Shown piece by piece: positions 13,001-25,860 of a stretch of DNA of 64,000 nt. The translations under genes and the position numbers were made by a program. Under the pieces are notes generated by a model. That model made no database searches and was not told the DNA's origin. It was given only the letters and a program-made list of their open reading frames with translations. Position 1 is the stretch's first letter. Each line of letters starts with the position of its first letter. The stretch is from Karalla daura (Eukaryota; Chordata; Actinopteri; Chaetodontiformes; Leiognathidae): positions 14,200,009 to 14,264,008 of the forward strand of contig CM055196.1 in the NCBI GenBank assembly GCA_029224185.1. The letters are read 5' to 3'.

Positions 13001-14310
13001 ACTAGCCATTTTTCAAATTCCAATCTAATAAAAACGACTCTCCAGAAGGGTAAAGTGTTCATACATTATTCAGATTTTACACATGGAGGAGGAGTCGGCC
13101 AACTGTGATACATGGTGTTGATTGATCATGTTCAGCAGCAGCATCCTCGGTCCCTTCCCCCCATCCCGGGCCCCAGAGACTACTTCTGAAATTAAAGGGT
13201 CAAAGGCGAAAGGCGACCCACCCACCCACCCCCCCCAAACCCTACTCTCCCACCCCCACCCCCTCCATCTCCCTGACGCCACTGAGCAATAAACTGTTGT
13301 GACATACTCTCTGCCAGAACCAGTGTGTCACCATGTAGATTAGAAGATGTAGGCGTGATAATAGCATTAGCGGAGCAATATCCCAACTCACACAGCTGGA
13401 AAAGGAAATGTCACTAATGACAAAGTAATTAATGCGAGGCACAGCACACTTGTTAATACTCAGAGAGAGAGATCGTAGAAAATCCAAACCTATGACATCA
13501 ATAAATGTTCTGATAAGCATCATATAGACCAAATCCTCCGGTTAGTTTCAGACCCTAATAGGAGGGCCTTTGTCCTTTGAAAGCTAAAGACATAAACACA
13601 TACTCTACTGAATGTCAGAATGTTATACACCACTGACAGCCTCAACATTTATCTTAAGAAAAGTGTTATTCTGGTGGCCTCTGTGTATAAACAAGCTCAG
13701 GTTATACATAAACCTCACGTCTTTTGCCGAGGACACCCATGTATACGTCACTATACATCATGACTTAGAAAATCACCCCTTGAAAGTTTTGCAAAAAGGA
13801 TTCAAATAGTGCTCACCATATTTCAAAGTAGAGTCTTGGACAAACCCTTTACAATCATAATATTGTTTAATGGAACTTCATTTCTGGCTACTCATAGTAA
13901 AAAACATGAAGAGGGGCAGTTGTGTCTGATTCATATGTCTTGGAATAGTGATGGTGATCTTCAACATATAGACATGAGAGGTAGCAGAGCTTGACCCTCA
14001 CACCCTTATCCAAGGTCTCAGGGGGCTTTGGTACAGCTGCTCTGATAAAGCTCCGGCAATGTGGGACCGCCATACAATCCCACCATAACTCTCTTTGGTA
14101 TTTGACCATATGTTGGAGGAAGGCTAACTTAAAACATAATACACCTGAATATCTGTCTGAGAACTCATAGTTCATAAAATGGGCTGAGGGTATAATTTTT
14201 GCAGATGCAGTGTTAAGAGAAAAGACCTAAGGTAATCTGAAGAATGAAGATCAGGGATTATTGTCACAATAGGTCTGTTATGATGTTGTGTCCACGTTTT
14301 TCTTTCAGAT

Positions 14311-14343
14311 AAAAGTGTCTGCTAAATAACTGAATGCAAATGT
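14311..14343 (+). repeat. LINE/SINE-type tail
   Basis: gataaaagtgtctgctaaat followed by aactgaatgcaaatg closely resembles the gataaaagcgtctgctaaat tail found on many fish SINEs and LINEs. The upstream body is not recognisable. Confidence 0.55.
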
Positions 14344-15068
14344 GAAACGTCAAATTTGGCACTTTGGGCAATGATACACAGATTAAAAGTAGAGAACTGC
14401 ATTTCCACTGAAATGTGCAGATGATTTGAAGACGTCTCCATTTATTTTGAGTGGATAATCTTTATAAAAAGTAGAAATGTGAAAAATAAGAGTGTCATGT
14501 CTGAAAATGCTGAAAAGTACAAAAAAACCTTTGGAAGAAAAAAAGCAAAAAAAAGGAAAACTCTGAATCAGCATTCATACTAATAAGCGGTTTATAGATT
14601 AGCTCTGAGGTGTTAAAGTTTTGTTTTTATTTATTTCAGTGAATGTTTATCTTTGTTTTTGTCAAATGGTAATGACACTTGACCGGGCTGTTGCTGAAAA
14701 TCTTTCTGACGCCGACTCTTCCTGAACTCTCACAGGTAAGTACTTTGGCCTCGGCCTAACCAGTCACCTTGTTTATCAACTCTCGCTGCAGTATCATGTT
14801 CAACGTTACCGTGGCAACACGGCGATTAAGTTCGCCTCTCCATTCACGTCCCACTCTCATCCCCCCAAGAAACACTCTTCCTGTCACCACACCGAGTTGA
14901 CAAAGCAGCCGTATTACAATGAGCATTGTTGGCTTGATCTAAAGAAAGCTTGAAACCCCTCGGCAAGGTGAGACAGACTACATCAAACACATCCCTGTGT
15001 CTAGGGACGTGGGGAGAAAAAAATGGAGAAATTTAAAATCATGTGGGCGTAAAACTGAAAATCTCACA

Positions 15069-15080
15069 AACACACACACA

Positions 15081-15114
<34 letters not shown>
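15069..15114. repeat. (CA)n microsatellite
   Basis: CA repeat with one TA interruption. Confidence 0.95.
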
Positions 15115-15298
15115 ACTGAAAAGAAAAATCAACAGCAACCAACAATGACCAACCATCCATTTTGAAATTCAACAGCTAGAAAACATTGAATTTAGATTTG
15201 AAATCTACATAGAAATGTCTTTCACATTTGTGGGTAAATGTGGAAAAGAATATAAGAAAATCAGTTTAAATGGCTGGACTGAGTGTGTAATGCCAGTA

Positions 15299-15356
<58 letters not shown>
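15299..15356. repeat. Compound (AC)11(AT)18 microsatellite
   Basis: A perfect AC run switches directly to a perfect AT run. Such alternating purine-pyrimidine DNA can form Z-DNA and cruciform structures. Confidence 0.95.
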
Positions 15357-15358
<2 letters not shown>

Positions 15359-16034
15359 GTATATGCAGGCAGAAATCTACCAGTGGGGACACATTGTTCC
15401 AAGGGAGTCTGTTGTTTAAAATAAGTCACAGTTCGAGTTATGAATTTTCCAAGATTTAATAGCCCAGCTGGATGAAGCCTGTCCTCCCCTGCACTTCACA
15501 GTGATCACGAAGTGTACATTATTTTGTTTTTTATTCTGTTTTTCTGTCTGTCTCCCAGGTGAGCTCTTTGAGCTGTGTTAATTTGAGGGCTCTACGTTAA
15601 GAGCAGGTAGCAGAGTGAACTTTAAAGATCACTGCAAGCCTGTTGATTTTCTGCAAGTGCCTGTCTGCTATGCTCCTAATGACAGGGTGTAATTCCAATA
15701 AAAAAAACAACAAAAAAACAGATCAGCCTTCTCAAGTTGAAGTGGAGGATCCCAGGGATATACCTGTAATCAACACCCAATTTAGTTTTGTTGACGTTTA
15801 TCAAAGAACCCATTTCTTTGATACGTTAAACTACATGTTTCTGTGCTGCATCTCAAAAACCGACAAGTCGGTTCTCTTATGTGCAGTGACATTTCCTGGA
15901 GCAGTAGCAGTTAGCTGACCCTCAAAAGGATTCAGTTACAATGCACTAGTTACATATGATGAACTGTGGCCGTGAGTGCTGCACCAGCTCTCCTCATCTC
16001 AGGTTCATGCATTTTCTAGTACAGTAGGTCATCA

Positions 16035-16275
16035 CTCATTCATTCATTACCTTACCTTACCTGCTTTGTATTCAGTGGTGTCACTGGGACAGCACAGGGA
16101 ACACACCGTGGACAGATGACAACAACCAGGGGCAATTCAGAGTCTAAACATACATATGGTCTATGGGAGGAAAAACCTCAGAGACATGAAGGAGAAGATG
16201 TAAAACAACAACCAGAAAGACCATGACCAAGTAGCCTTCTAACTGGGAGGAAACAGTGCTATCCACCAGCATACC
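16035..16275 (-). mobile_element. Degenerate SINE-like element (reverse)
   Basis: Reverse-orientation copy of the 9605 family: cattcattaccttacctta at one end, ggggcaattcagagtctaaa and tatgggaggaaa in the middle, and a worn tRNA-like end (cagtgctatccaccagc). Confidence 0.55.
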
Positions 16276-17598
16276 ATGTCCCTAAAAGTATAGATCTTTA
16301 CAGTAAAAGTCTGAAGCAATAGGCCATGTCCATGCTACAATGGTCAGTAACTGTACGGTCCATTCTCTATATATAAACATGAATCCCCAGTGATCTATTT
16401 TAATAAATTGCACTGAAGCAAACACAGAGACTTCATGAAGTGCATTCAGCAGAGACATCCTGCTATAATAATAATAATAATAATATATATAAGAAGCAGA
16501 GAGCTGTGGGACACTGCAGAGAGGGCCTCAATATGCTTTAGAGTGGCTTCATCATCAGTCTACCCTGAGTCATTTCATGAAATATTTAGGATATGACGCT
16601 AACTGTGGTGCAGGCACAAGTACATACTTCAGTTACATTAGGTAGCTTAGGTGGGAGTTGCATTTTGGGGGAGCATGAGGGTGCAATGCATACAGCTCTG
16701 TTCTGCATAGTGCTGTGCTTTTGTTGCCAAGTCAACATTTTGAGAGGTTAAAATAAAACCTCTTGCATCTTAAACTGTGGCTGAATAATCCTTTTTTTTC
16801 ATAGACTACCTGGAATTCATAGATCCTCCATATTAGAAATTTAACGTTGATGACTGCACTTTCTGCACTATGCACTGATCATACTCCCTCTGATTTCCTC
16901 TCCTTTATTATTATTTTGCTATCTCTCTGCAAGATGTGTCTTTCTAACCACATGACATACTGAAGGAGCAATAAATACATATATACTTCAAATGTGCTAA
17001 AATGTGTTACACACGGGATCTATATTCCAAGCTCACATTTCTCTACTTCACAGGATCAAAACGGACACCACCATAGTGACTGGACAAAGATGACTGTGAG
17101 GCATCAGGAAGTTGACTGTTGTGATTATTTTCAGAGACTCTTACAACCTCCTAATACTACATGACAAGGACAGACGCCCAGGAGTGAAAATAGCAACATG
17201 TAGTAAATAACGTTCATCCTCAGGGCTAACAGATGTACAGACTATTCTATTCTGGTACCCCATTCACACATGAGCTCAGAGGTGAAACAAAATGAAGATA
17301 GGAAATACTATTCCAACGAAAAGCTGTGAAAATAATATCATTAAATATATACTAAAGATATTTCTTTGTGACTGTGGAAAATTTTCCAACAACTTCAGAG
17401 ATTCCATCGACTTCCATGAAGTTTGACACTGTTTACTTGCAGGAAGGCATGCACAAGGCCTTCGGTGGTCCAGTGTTTACTGAGGTTAAGCCAGACACTG
17501 AGTTGAATTATGCAGCGTGTGCAAACTTTAGTCTCACGCCAGGCCTAATAATACGCTGACCAGAGCATGCAGGGCACCACCAATACAGCTGCAGCCGA

Positions 17599-17684
17599 GG
17601 TCCGTTTCTGCGCCTCGCCCAGAAATCCTCTCAGGTCACTCCTCTCTGCAGGCCTCTAAACTTAGCTCAGCCCAGAAACGGACC
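17599..17684. repeat. 12-bp perfect inverted repeat with 62-nt spacer
   Basis: GGTCCGTTTCTG at 17599-17610 is exactly reverse-complemented by CAGAAACGGACC at 17673-17684. Function unknown. Confidence 0.75.
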
Positions 17685-20550
17685 AGATCAGAGGATGTCT
17701 GCCTGCTGCTGGGTCGCGTGGCAATCTCTCGAGGGTGCGAAGATATGTGACAACTGCTCAGATTCACAGGCAACACCACGGGCAACGTAGACCGTCAACA
17801 GCAGTTTAAAACCCCAATAGTATGAGCAGCGGCAAAGACCTCCTGCTGACAGGAAGCACACAGCCAATACTGTGACAGTGACTTAGGGGTGCATAATTAA
17901 GGCGAGTTGAACCATAACGCAGTTGCCGAGGCACAGGAATGCCGAAGACCTAAATCCAGATCAGTCAGAGGGTGGAACTATTTCTTTACACCTGCACATA
18001 ACTTGGCCATAGTGAAATATTTATAGCACTGGGAGACTGCATTCTCAGCAGTAGTTTGCCTCATAACATACTGTAACATTAACCATTTTATCTTTAAAAA
18101 AAAGAAAAAACAGCAGCGAGACACACAGTGTTTGACTACTAACAAAATGTACTTCATCGTCAAGGCTGTAAATCCCGGCCTCGTAGCTCACGCCGCCTCT
18201 GACTCAACAAACACTTTCCCAATTAATTCTTGTCAACGTCGCATTAGCATAACAAAAGCATTTCAGAGTGGATCAACAAAAGATGTTCCAGTGTCACACG
18301 TCTGTCCTTGGCCCACGAGTCAGACATGTGAGGGACAAGCATTAACCCCTCCTCGCTGTACTGCACCACCACCCTACCGCTCATGTTTGATCTTAGGAGG
18401 AACTACAATACATACATCTTGTGATCTCATGTGACTGTTCTGTAGCGTCAGATGGAAGTTTCCGTCAGATGAGAAGGCTTGTGCATGGGCACCGACTGTT
18501 CTTTCACAACTGCTCCTAGTATTTGTTTGACTAGAGAATCACACCACTAGCTACTGTAAAGGAGTTATGTGAGTTAAAATTGTATTGTTTGCACGGCTTC
18601 TTAACCATTCATAACCACTCACATATTCATGACACAGCATCAGGGACTGTTTAGGGTTCAGGATACCTCAAGATATGGTGGGCAGGGACCACCAATCTCC
18701 CTATCCAATATGGAGATGGGTTAAAGAGAGATTATAGAAGCTTGTTAGTTTGAAACCCTTCGGATAATGTCTCTGTGAAGACTACACTTCAAGGATCTGG
18801 GGAGGAAAATGCAGAGTTGAGTATATTTTAAAGGAAGGCCTGTGCCTTGTTCAGCAACTGGGAGATTTACAAGCTAATCTTTCCTGATGAGTGTCAGTAA
18901 AGTATCTAACTAAGCAAGAAAACTTCCATATTCGCATAATGCATACAGTGAATTAGCGTATATCTTCACAGGACAACCATGAAGGCAGCAGAGGGACATA
19001 CTACACTCAGATCTTCACAATTACAATGTTTACATGACTTCCATAGTTTGAGAGTTGAATCAAATCAACGTTGTATGACCTTGCCAAGGGCATCAGCGGT
19101 GCTATGTCTACCAGCGCTCTGTGTACTCAGATCTAAGTGAGCAAAGGAGCCCTAGATTATGCCTTCAGACAGTGAACATGAATCATGCAATTAATTATAG
19201 TGACTTAGTCAGGAGAACTAAGACATACCAAATCATGGATTACACAAACACAATGTCAGATCTGTGCTTCTATGCTAACAAACACATCAGTTAAATTCAA
19301 TGGAGTGTGACTGAAGACTACAGACTGCACCTTCTTGGCCTCTACGCCAAGATGGAGCACCACAGAGCACTGCATGTTTTGAGTCTGAGCTCTCTGGGTT
19401 TATATTCAAGCACATGTTTGCAATAAATTATGTGTTTAACGACAAGAACCATAACCCATAACCCACAATCTTTTGTGGAGCAGGAAAAAGTTCTGGAGTT
19501 TGGAAAAGCCTCATCAGATGAACGCTACAGTGCTTGACACAGAGAAGTGGAACCTCGGAGCTGATGCATGCTGGGATCTCGCCTGGTCAGTCAACACTCA
19601 GACCATCTGTTGTTGAAAGCCCTCGAGACTCTGGCACCTCCTGCGACTTCTTCCCCGGGTGTTTGCTAAAATCATTCCATGTTGTGTCCCTCGAAAAGAT
19701 TTATTTTGACAACACAGAGCTTGACCTGCGAGGAATATTTCTGACGACTGTCAGAAAGAGCCCAAAGAGATGAAGTCAGGGCGACTCCTTTTTATAGTTA
19801 TAGCCAAACACACTCACTCAGCCCTACAGGTCCAATGCTGCTGCTCTACAACAGCACAATGACACATCTTTGCATGCACATGCACGACTTGATCCAGAAG
19901 GCAATTCTCTTTTTATTTTTTTCAAACATCAAAATACTTCTTAAATCTTCCTTACAGTCTATACAGCCATCATAAATCCTCAGATCAGAGGGTAGGTTTC
20001 AGCTATTTAGAGCCTAAAGCCCAAATCACAACTGTACTCTGTGTGCTTCTGCAGTCCATCAGTTCAGCATCAAATATACAAGGGCACAGGGATAAAGTCC
20101 ACCACACTCCTCCTTGGAATCAGGCCATTAAGTGTCTCTATGAACTTGTGTCTGTGTTTGAGATCACAAGCTACAAGAGTCAGGACTTATAGTGATGTCC
20201 ACCTTTTTTGCAGCAACAATATAGCATATAAGAAGAGTGATCAACATTTTATACTACAAGATGTAAACAAAAGAAGCTTTATCTAAACTATATTGTTGAA
20301 CTTTTCACCTGAAAATTATCTGAAGATAAGCCTGAAAAATCTCTGGTTTCAAAGTTTGGGGGGTTGTACAGATGTGCTTTACACTATAATCTTAAATCGA
20401 GCAACAATCTTATCTCAAGAAATCTTGTCAAGTGAAATCATCCGTCCATATGGCAAGACAATTGTACTTGTTTTGAGTACCTTCCTCCTCAGATTTAGTG
20501 CTTTTATTTTGGTCTTGGTTGGCAGTGCAGGAGTGAGTGTGAGAGTAAAC

Positions 20551-20551
<1 letters not shown>

Positions 20552-20613
<62 letters not shown>
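20552..20613. repeat. (GT)31 microsatellite
   Basis: An uninterrupted 62-bp GT run that appears to have expanded inside a SINE-like copy whose tail follows it. Confidence 0.97.
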
Positions 20614-20615
<2 letters not shown>

Positions 20616-20745
20616 TGTCCAGAGAGTATCCTCTGCCATCGCCCTGTGTATGTTGAGATAGGTACCAGCAGACCCCTGAGACAGGATCCCACAGACCCCG
20701 TGACACACTGAGTACAAAGCTGTTAAAATGATGGATGGATGGATA
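20614..20745 (+). repeat. SINE-like tail (9605 family)
   Basis: cctgtccagagagtatcctc, then gagataggtaccagcagacc and atggatggatgg, follow the order of the family's 3' half (CCTGTCCAGGGTGTACCC; GATAGGCTCCAG; ATGGATGG). Confidence 0.5.
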
Positions 20746-22644
20746 TGTACTTGGCCACTAAAGTCATTTCTGATTCAGCAAAGCCGAAACTCCTCTGTTT
20801 TTTTTTCCCCTTTAAGTCAAGTCCTGAGTCATTCAAGTCTCAAGTGAAGTCCCACAACACACGGGTTCAAGTTGAGTTGATTCCTGAATTTGATATTTCC
20901 AACACAGACAGGGCTTAACAAGTGACAAAAGAAGAGGGGTAAGTTAGGGGTGCTGATAAAAGCTACTGTAAAACCACACCAGTAGCTGTAGTTTCAATCA
21001 CACCTCCACAGTCTACAACAAAGGCCACGCACAGATCCAGCTGCACAACCCCATAGGGGTCAAGATGAAAACACTGTTTCTTTCACAAGAAAAGCTGAGA
21101 TGCCGACAAAACCTTCTACACTTCTGGCATGGGCTCGTTTCTTGTAGTCCAGAAATAAAGAACAGGTGTCTAAACCTCTCTCGTCCTGTGTGAAATAGTG
21201 GGGCAATAACAAACGATAGATAAAAATCAAAGTAGCTGCATAAGATCTCAAACCTATCTAAGTCCTTTGAGATTATGAGTGACGTGGATGTGAAAGTATG
21301 CTACAACACAACACTGCAGATCCTTCTTTCCATAAACCTATGAAATCATTACTTATGGCAAAATGCTAACAGGGGTAACAATTCAATTGAAGTAAATGAC
21401 TGTATTTATTGTATTGTATTTCTTTAGCTTTCAGTTGAAGGCATAAGATATTGATCCTTTATATTGTTTTTATGATTGCTTAAAAAAGGTATATATACAC
21501 TTTTAAACAAAAATCTCTTTTGCTCTGGGCATTGTTTTCTACCATAGCATTTGAACAGGACCCCATTTGTCCTGAGACCTGTGTTCAATTTGATGTCCTG
21601 TTGTTCTTTTGACCTGAGGTTACTGCTGGATGGTTAAAAACTGAAATAATATTTCCTAGGTAAAGCTACAATCGCAAACATGCCACTTCTGAATCCAAAT
21701 TTTTTCTGTCTGACAAATGACCAAAGTGTGAAAAATAATGACTAAACGGAGGAAAGGGGGAATTTTGCGGAAGATCAACACAAGACACAAACTGAAACTG
21801 ATATATTCTGAGGTAACTAAACACCTTATCAAAGCCAGGAATTAGGCCTGCAGCAGAACATCACACATAGCGCTGAGGACTATCGACTACCAGTAGCCTG
21901 AAGGGACCTTGTGATGGGGTTTCAGTCAGAATCATAGTACAAAGTACAACCAAAGTACAAGACACAGGGAGAGATTTGCCTTTAATCTCAGGCTGTGGAT
22001 TTTGGATACAGCACATATCCACTTACAGGCCTGTATTCAGATCAAACAAAATAGCTTCTGTTTGACCAGACTTCATGCAAACTCATACTGGCCAAGGTAA
22101 AGAGACAGGAACCGTGGCCTGATACAGGTTAAATACATAACTTGTAAAAATTGTAAGGGTAACTAATGTTGACCACATGTTTTATGCTCTTGACCCTGTC
22201 TCCCTTTTAGAGTTTTGCATAATGTAATCGTATTTGAATTTAAGTTGATGTCAGTTAACTGCCTAATGAGATGCAAGGGGTAAAAGGGCTACATAGGAAA
22301 ATTATCTGTTCTGCTCACACTGCCTTCAGCTGTCTCTTTTGTGTCTGTATTCCCATTTGACCACAAGATAGTACTGTAACTGTTCAGTGGATACTATTTT
22401 GGACTAACAGACCTAATATAGGAGATTTTCTGTGGTGCAGTAAAGTATTAATAAGTTCCACAAAGATGTTGTAAAGCCCCCAAAAAAAGACATCTACTAC
22501 ATCAGTGAATTGCACTTCATGCTCCTGACAACAGCTACGGTTCCAAAAAACAACTCTTAATTAACAATAAGTTAAGGTTAACCATGTCCGGTGTTTGAAA
22601 ACATGACATTTCAGGAAACATGCAATTTAAGAAAAGATATTGTG

Positions 22645-23397
22645 CAGTGACGTGCAGGAGAGGCAGGGGAGGCAGAGCCTCACCTGTCATCGGTCGGAGG
22701 GGGGGGGGGGGGGAATGTAATAAACAAATAAATGAAATGGTTATATTTATCAAATGATTTGAACTATGAACAAATTTCCCATTTAACTTGATCAATTTGA
22801 CTGTTTTTTAAAGTTAAAAATCGCTGAACTTTCACATTACCGTTAAAACGCTGGGAAGAGACGCAGGGTGAGGCAGCAGCAAACTCAGCCTCACATCGAA
22901 TTGCGCAATCCCTCCCAAACTGTGCTCTGCCATGCAATGGCAGCGTACCACTGTCTCTTTCTGTATGTTGCCAATCAAATGTTTCAAACACTTTTAATAT
23001 ATGCCCTCCTGACTTTCGATAGTTTGGCTGATGTTTGTTATATTTGAGTGCGTGCTCAGCGATCAGCGAACGGCAGTGAAGAGGCATTAGGTGAGGCAGG
23101 CAGTTCTCCTGACTCAGGGTAGGGGGCGCTCGTGAGCCTAGGGATTGCTCTTGTGACTACTCGGTTTAGTAATAGTGACGAGTGATTTCAAATGCAGCCA
23201 TTATTTACTCCTATCGTCGATTATAAGTAAAGGTAAGACAGTGATACGGTTTGTATCTATGAATAATGCTGATATGAGATTTTAAACAATCCACTAAATG
23301 CTGTCAATCAAATGGCAAATAAGCTACTCTATGGGGCTCATATGTTGGAAAATCTCATAGTGATGACGTCAGTGCCTCACCAGCCATGAACCTCACC
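22645..23397. mobile_element. Probable non-autonomous DNA transposon (hAT-like MITE)
   Basis: The left end is CAGTGACGTGCAGGAGAGGC with a following gaggcagagcctcacc. The right end, read on the other strand, is CGGTGAGGTTCATGGCTGGT then GAGGCACTGACGTCATC, an imperfect inverted counterpart. The roughly 750-bp interior encodes no transposase, and a G15 run sits at 22699-22713. I recall near-identical right-end sequence as a dispersed teleost repeat. The outermost bases of the right terminus appear lost, so the copy is probably immobile. Class assignment is tentative. Confidence 0.5.
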
Positions 23398-24204
23398 GTT
23401 AAGAGATGCAAAACATGGCTGAATTTTAAGTGAAACACTGCATTAGAAACAAAGCTGCAAAAACAGATGGTGGTCATATTACTTAAGACATTAAATCATT
23501 ATTCGATATATCTCGCTTTGCCCTGTTGATTCTGTGACTTTTGACATACCTCATTATACACACCTTTACTTACCATGATAGTGTCACTGGTGCCTGCTGG
23601 AGGATGCTTTCTGCTTTTCCAACAAAGCAGGTCCACAACTTGTTCTGGGCTATTGCTTAATTTATAACCAGTTTTCCTGTTTCCACCAACAAAGAATAGC
23701 CTCGCAGTCCTGAAAAAATGGTTCCAGAGTAGCATTACTTCTTTGCTGGGCCATAAATAAGAATCTATTACGTCAGACACTGGGGGCAGGCTATTGAAAC
23801 AAAAGCGAAATGAAAACAAGTCTGATATATTTGCCTCCCAAACTGATTGAACCTCTGAAACTGAGCTGAAGAAGCTCAAGAAATATGCTATCAACTGAGA
23901 AAATAATGTATTTTGATGCCCTGGACTCAGAGACAGAACAAGGTGCAAAACTATCAAAGCAGCTGACCAACGTAACAGAAGCACCTACTGACGTAATGAC
24001 AAAAAAAGCGTAAGCCATTGATATTAGTTGTACAGAACCGTAGACAAGTTGACTTGTTGATCAATTCATGGATTTCATTCACGTCCTGTTCCTGTTCAGA
24101 GTCAACGTAACGGAAATTAAGCGATCCCTGCTAATGACAGGTACTCATTGCTGTTTCCTTTACTCATGAAGTTCTGTTTAGTTTTGTTAGGCCCCGTTCT
24201 GTAT

Positions 24205-24275
24205 ATGTAGTTTGTTTTCTCATGTAAAGTACTCTGAGATAATGTTGCAATGAACTGGAACCTTAAAAAAATGAG
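24205..24275 (+). repeat. LINE-type 3' tail fragment
   Basis: catgtaaagtactctgagat followed by aatgttgcaatgaactgg resembles the common fish L2-like 3' end (GTAAAGCRCTTTGAGAT...). Confidence 0.35.
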
Positions 24276-24504
24276 TGAAAGTTACCTTACCGTTATTCCA
24301 GCCAACAGCACAGACATTATTAGCCTTAGGCTACTTCCGGTCCCAGGACGGTCCTAAGTATGGCTGTGATTCATGTGACATCATCAATGTGTGAAACCCA
24401 TCTATAGTTCCTTTTCTGCACTTTATGATAAAGTTGTTGTCATTACATTGCAACAGCTGGTGCAGTGGACATCTTCTAAGGTCTTGGGCAGATTAGGGAT
24501 TTAC

Positions 24505-24690
24505 AATATCCCCCACAGAGTGAGCTCAATACACCTTAGACAGGTCACCTGTCCATCAGAGAGCACCTCTCACCTCTCACTCTCACACCTACGTATGTGC
24601 AATTAAGAATCGAAAACCAACCCAAACATGCATCTTTCCAGACAATACAACTATACAGACACAGGGAGAAGCTAATTTTATGTCAACTGA
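24505..24690 (-). repeat. Degenerate SINE-like element (reverse)
   Basis: gacaggtcacctgtccatca, cactctcacacctacgtatg and aacatgcatctttcca follow the reverse-orientation order of the 9605 family. Confidence 0.45.
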
Positions 24691-25599
24691 TTAACCAGTT
24701 ACGTAGAGCAACACTGATAACAGAGCATAAAATCAATAAGAAAAGTGTAACACTGTTATTATAGATCATATACATATGCAATGTGAAATGATTCCAAAGT
24801 TGTTTAATGTTTTAGACAAACTCTTGATTGTGAGGCTACAGGAGATCTATGATTTATTATTTATTCTTTTCAGACTATGGTCTGACTAACAAACAGCTTA
24901 ACCAGACCAGTCTGATCCAGTTCTGAATCATCTATTTACGTAGCTTTCCTGTACTGTCTCAGGAAATAGATACACAAAATCAAGTACTTGTGGCCACCCT
25001 TGGAGCATGGATTAGTGAGTAACTGATAGCATCAGATTTTGCATCAGAGTGTTAGGGACGCACACACATGCACACAGATACACACGGCCCTATATCAAAG
25101 AGCCCTTCTTGAGGCTTTGCATAGCAAACAGGTGCTAGATTAAATCAGAGGGGTAGAGACAAAAGCTCTGTGTCTGTTACTTGGCTTGTCACCACAGAAG
25201 CCAAGTCAAAGCCTGAAACGATAAAACATAGTCTTGCGGTTTAGAGCACAGAGAGTTAAAAGACCGATGTGAATGCCAAATAAAGGGAAATAATCAAATC
25301 TATTGTCTGCTCTTAAGCCAAGATGCTGAGGTACTGTTGCACAGGTGATTTCCGAGATTGTGTATCCATCTATATATCAGTGAACTAACAACCAACGGGT
25401 TGGTTGATGAATTATATGAAGATTTAAAGTACAGTGTCCACAAAGGGTTCAGATGGGATTGGGACTGCTATTGTGAGTGTATCTCAGGCTTTGTAAACAC
25501 GGGTAATTGTGTTTGTAGGATCAAATTTGTTGTGTTGAGATCTTTTAATGGGGGGAAAAATGAAATAATCATGGCTCTGTCTATAATGTGGAGGAAATC

Positions 25600-25860
25600 T
25601 ATCCATCCATTACCTCACCTACTTAGCAGTGTTGCAGGGGTGTGTGGATGCCATTCCCAGGTGCACATAGGGAGAGAATACACCATGGACAGTTCACCAA
25701 CCTATTCAGTCTCACACTCACACCTAGGCAACAGTTTAGAGTCTCAGATTGACCTAAACGTGTGTGTTTTTGGGCTATGGGAGGAAAGTGGCAGAACAAG
25801 CAAAACCTTGTGCTGCAAAGCATGCCAAGCCACCCCAATACCACACCCCAAGAAGATGTA
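25600..25860 (-). mobile_element. SINE-like element (reverse)
   Basis: atccatccattacctcacct, gagaatacaccatggacagt, acactcacacctaggcaaca and gggctatgggaggaaagtgg are in the order expected for a reverse copy. The tRNA-like head is worn. Confidence 0.6.

Larger units (their letters stand above)
10080..16030. other. Non-coding stretch
   Basis: No exon recognised. It includes a homeodomain-site-rich patch at about 10900-10960 (cctaattaagg, gctaatcgtgataat), a C-rich block at 13217-13260, a LINE-tail fragment (14311-14343) and CA/TA microsatellites (15069-15114, 15299-15356). Consensus donors such as CACAG|GTAAGTA (about 14736) and CAAG|GTAAGTA (about 11152) have no recognisable coding sequence upstream. 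Confidence 0.5.
16276..22644. other. Non-coding stretch
   Basis: Nothing coding was recognised. It contains an ATA-repeat (16465-16484), an inverted repeat (17599-17684), and a (GT)31 tract with a SINE-like tail (20552-20745). Confidence 0.5.
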
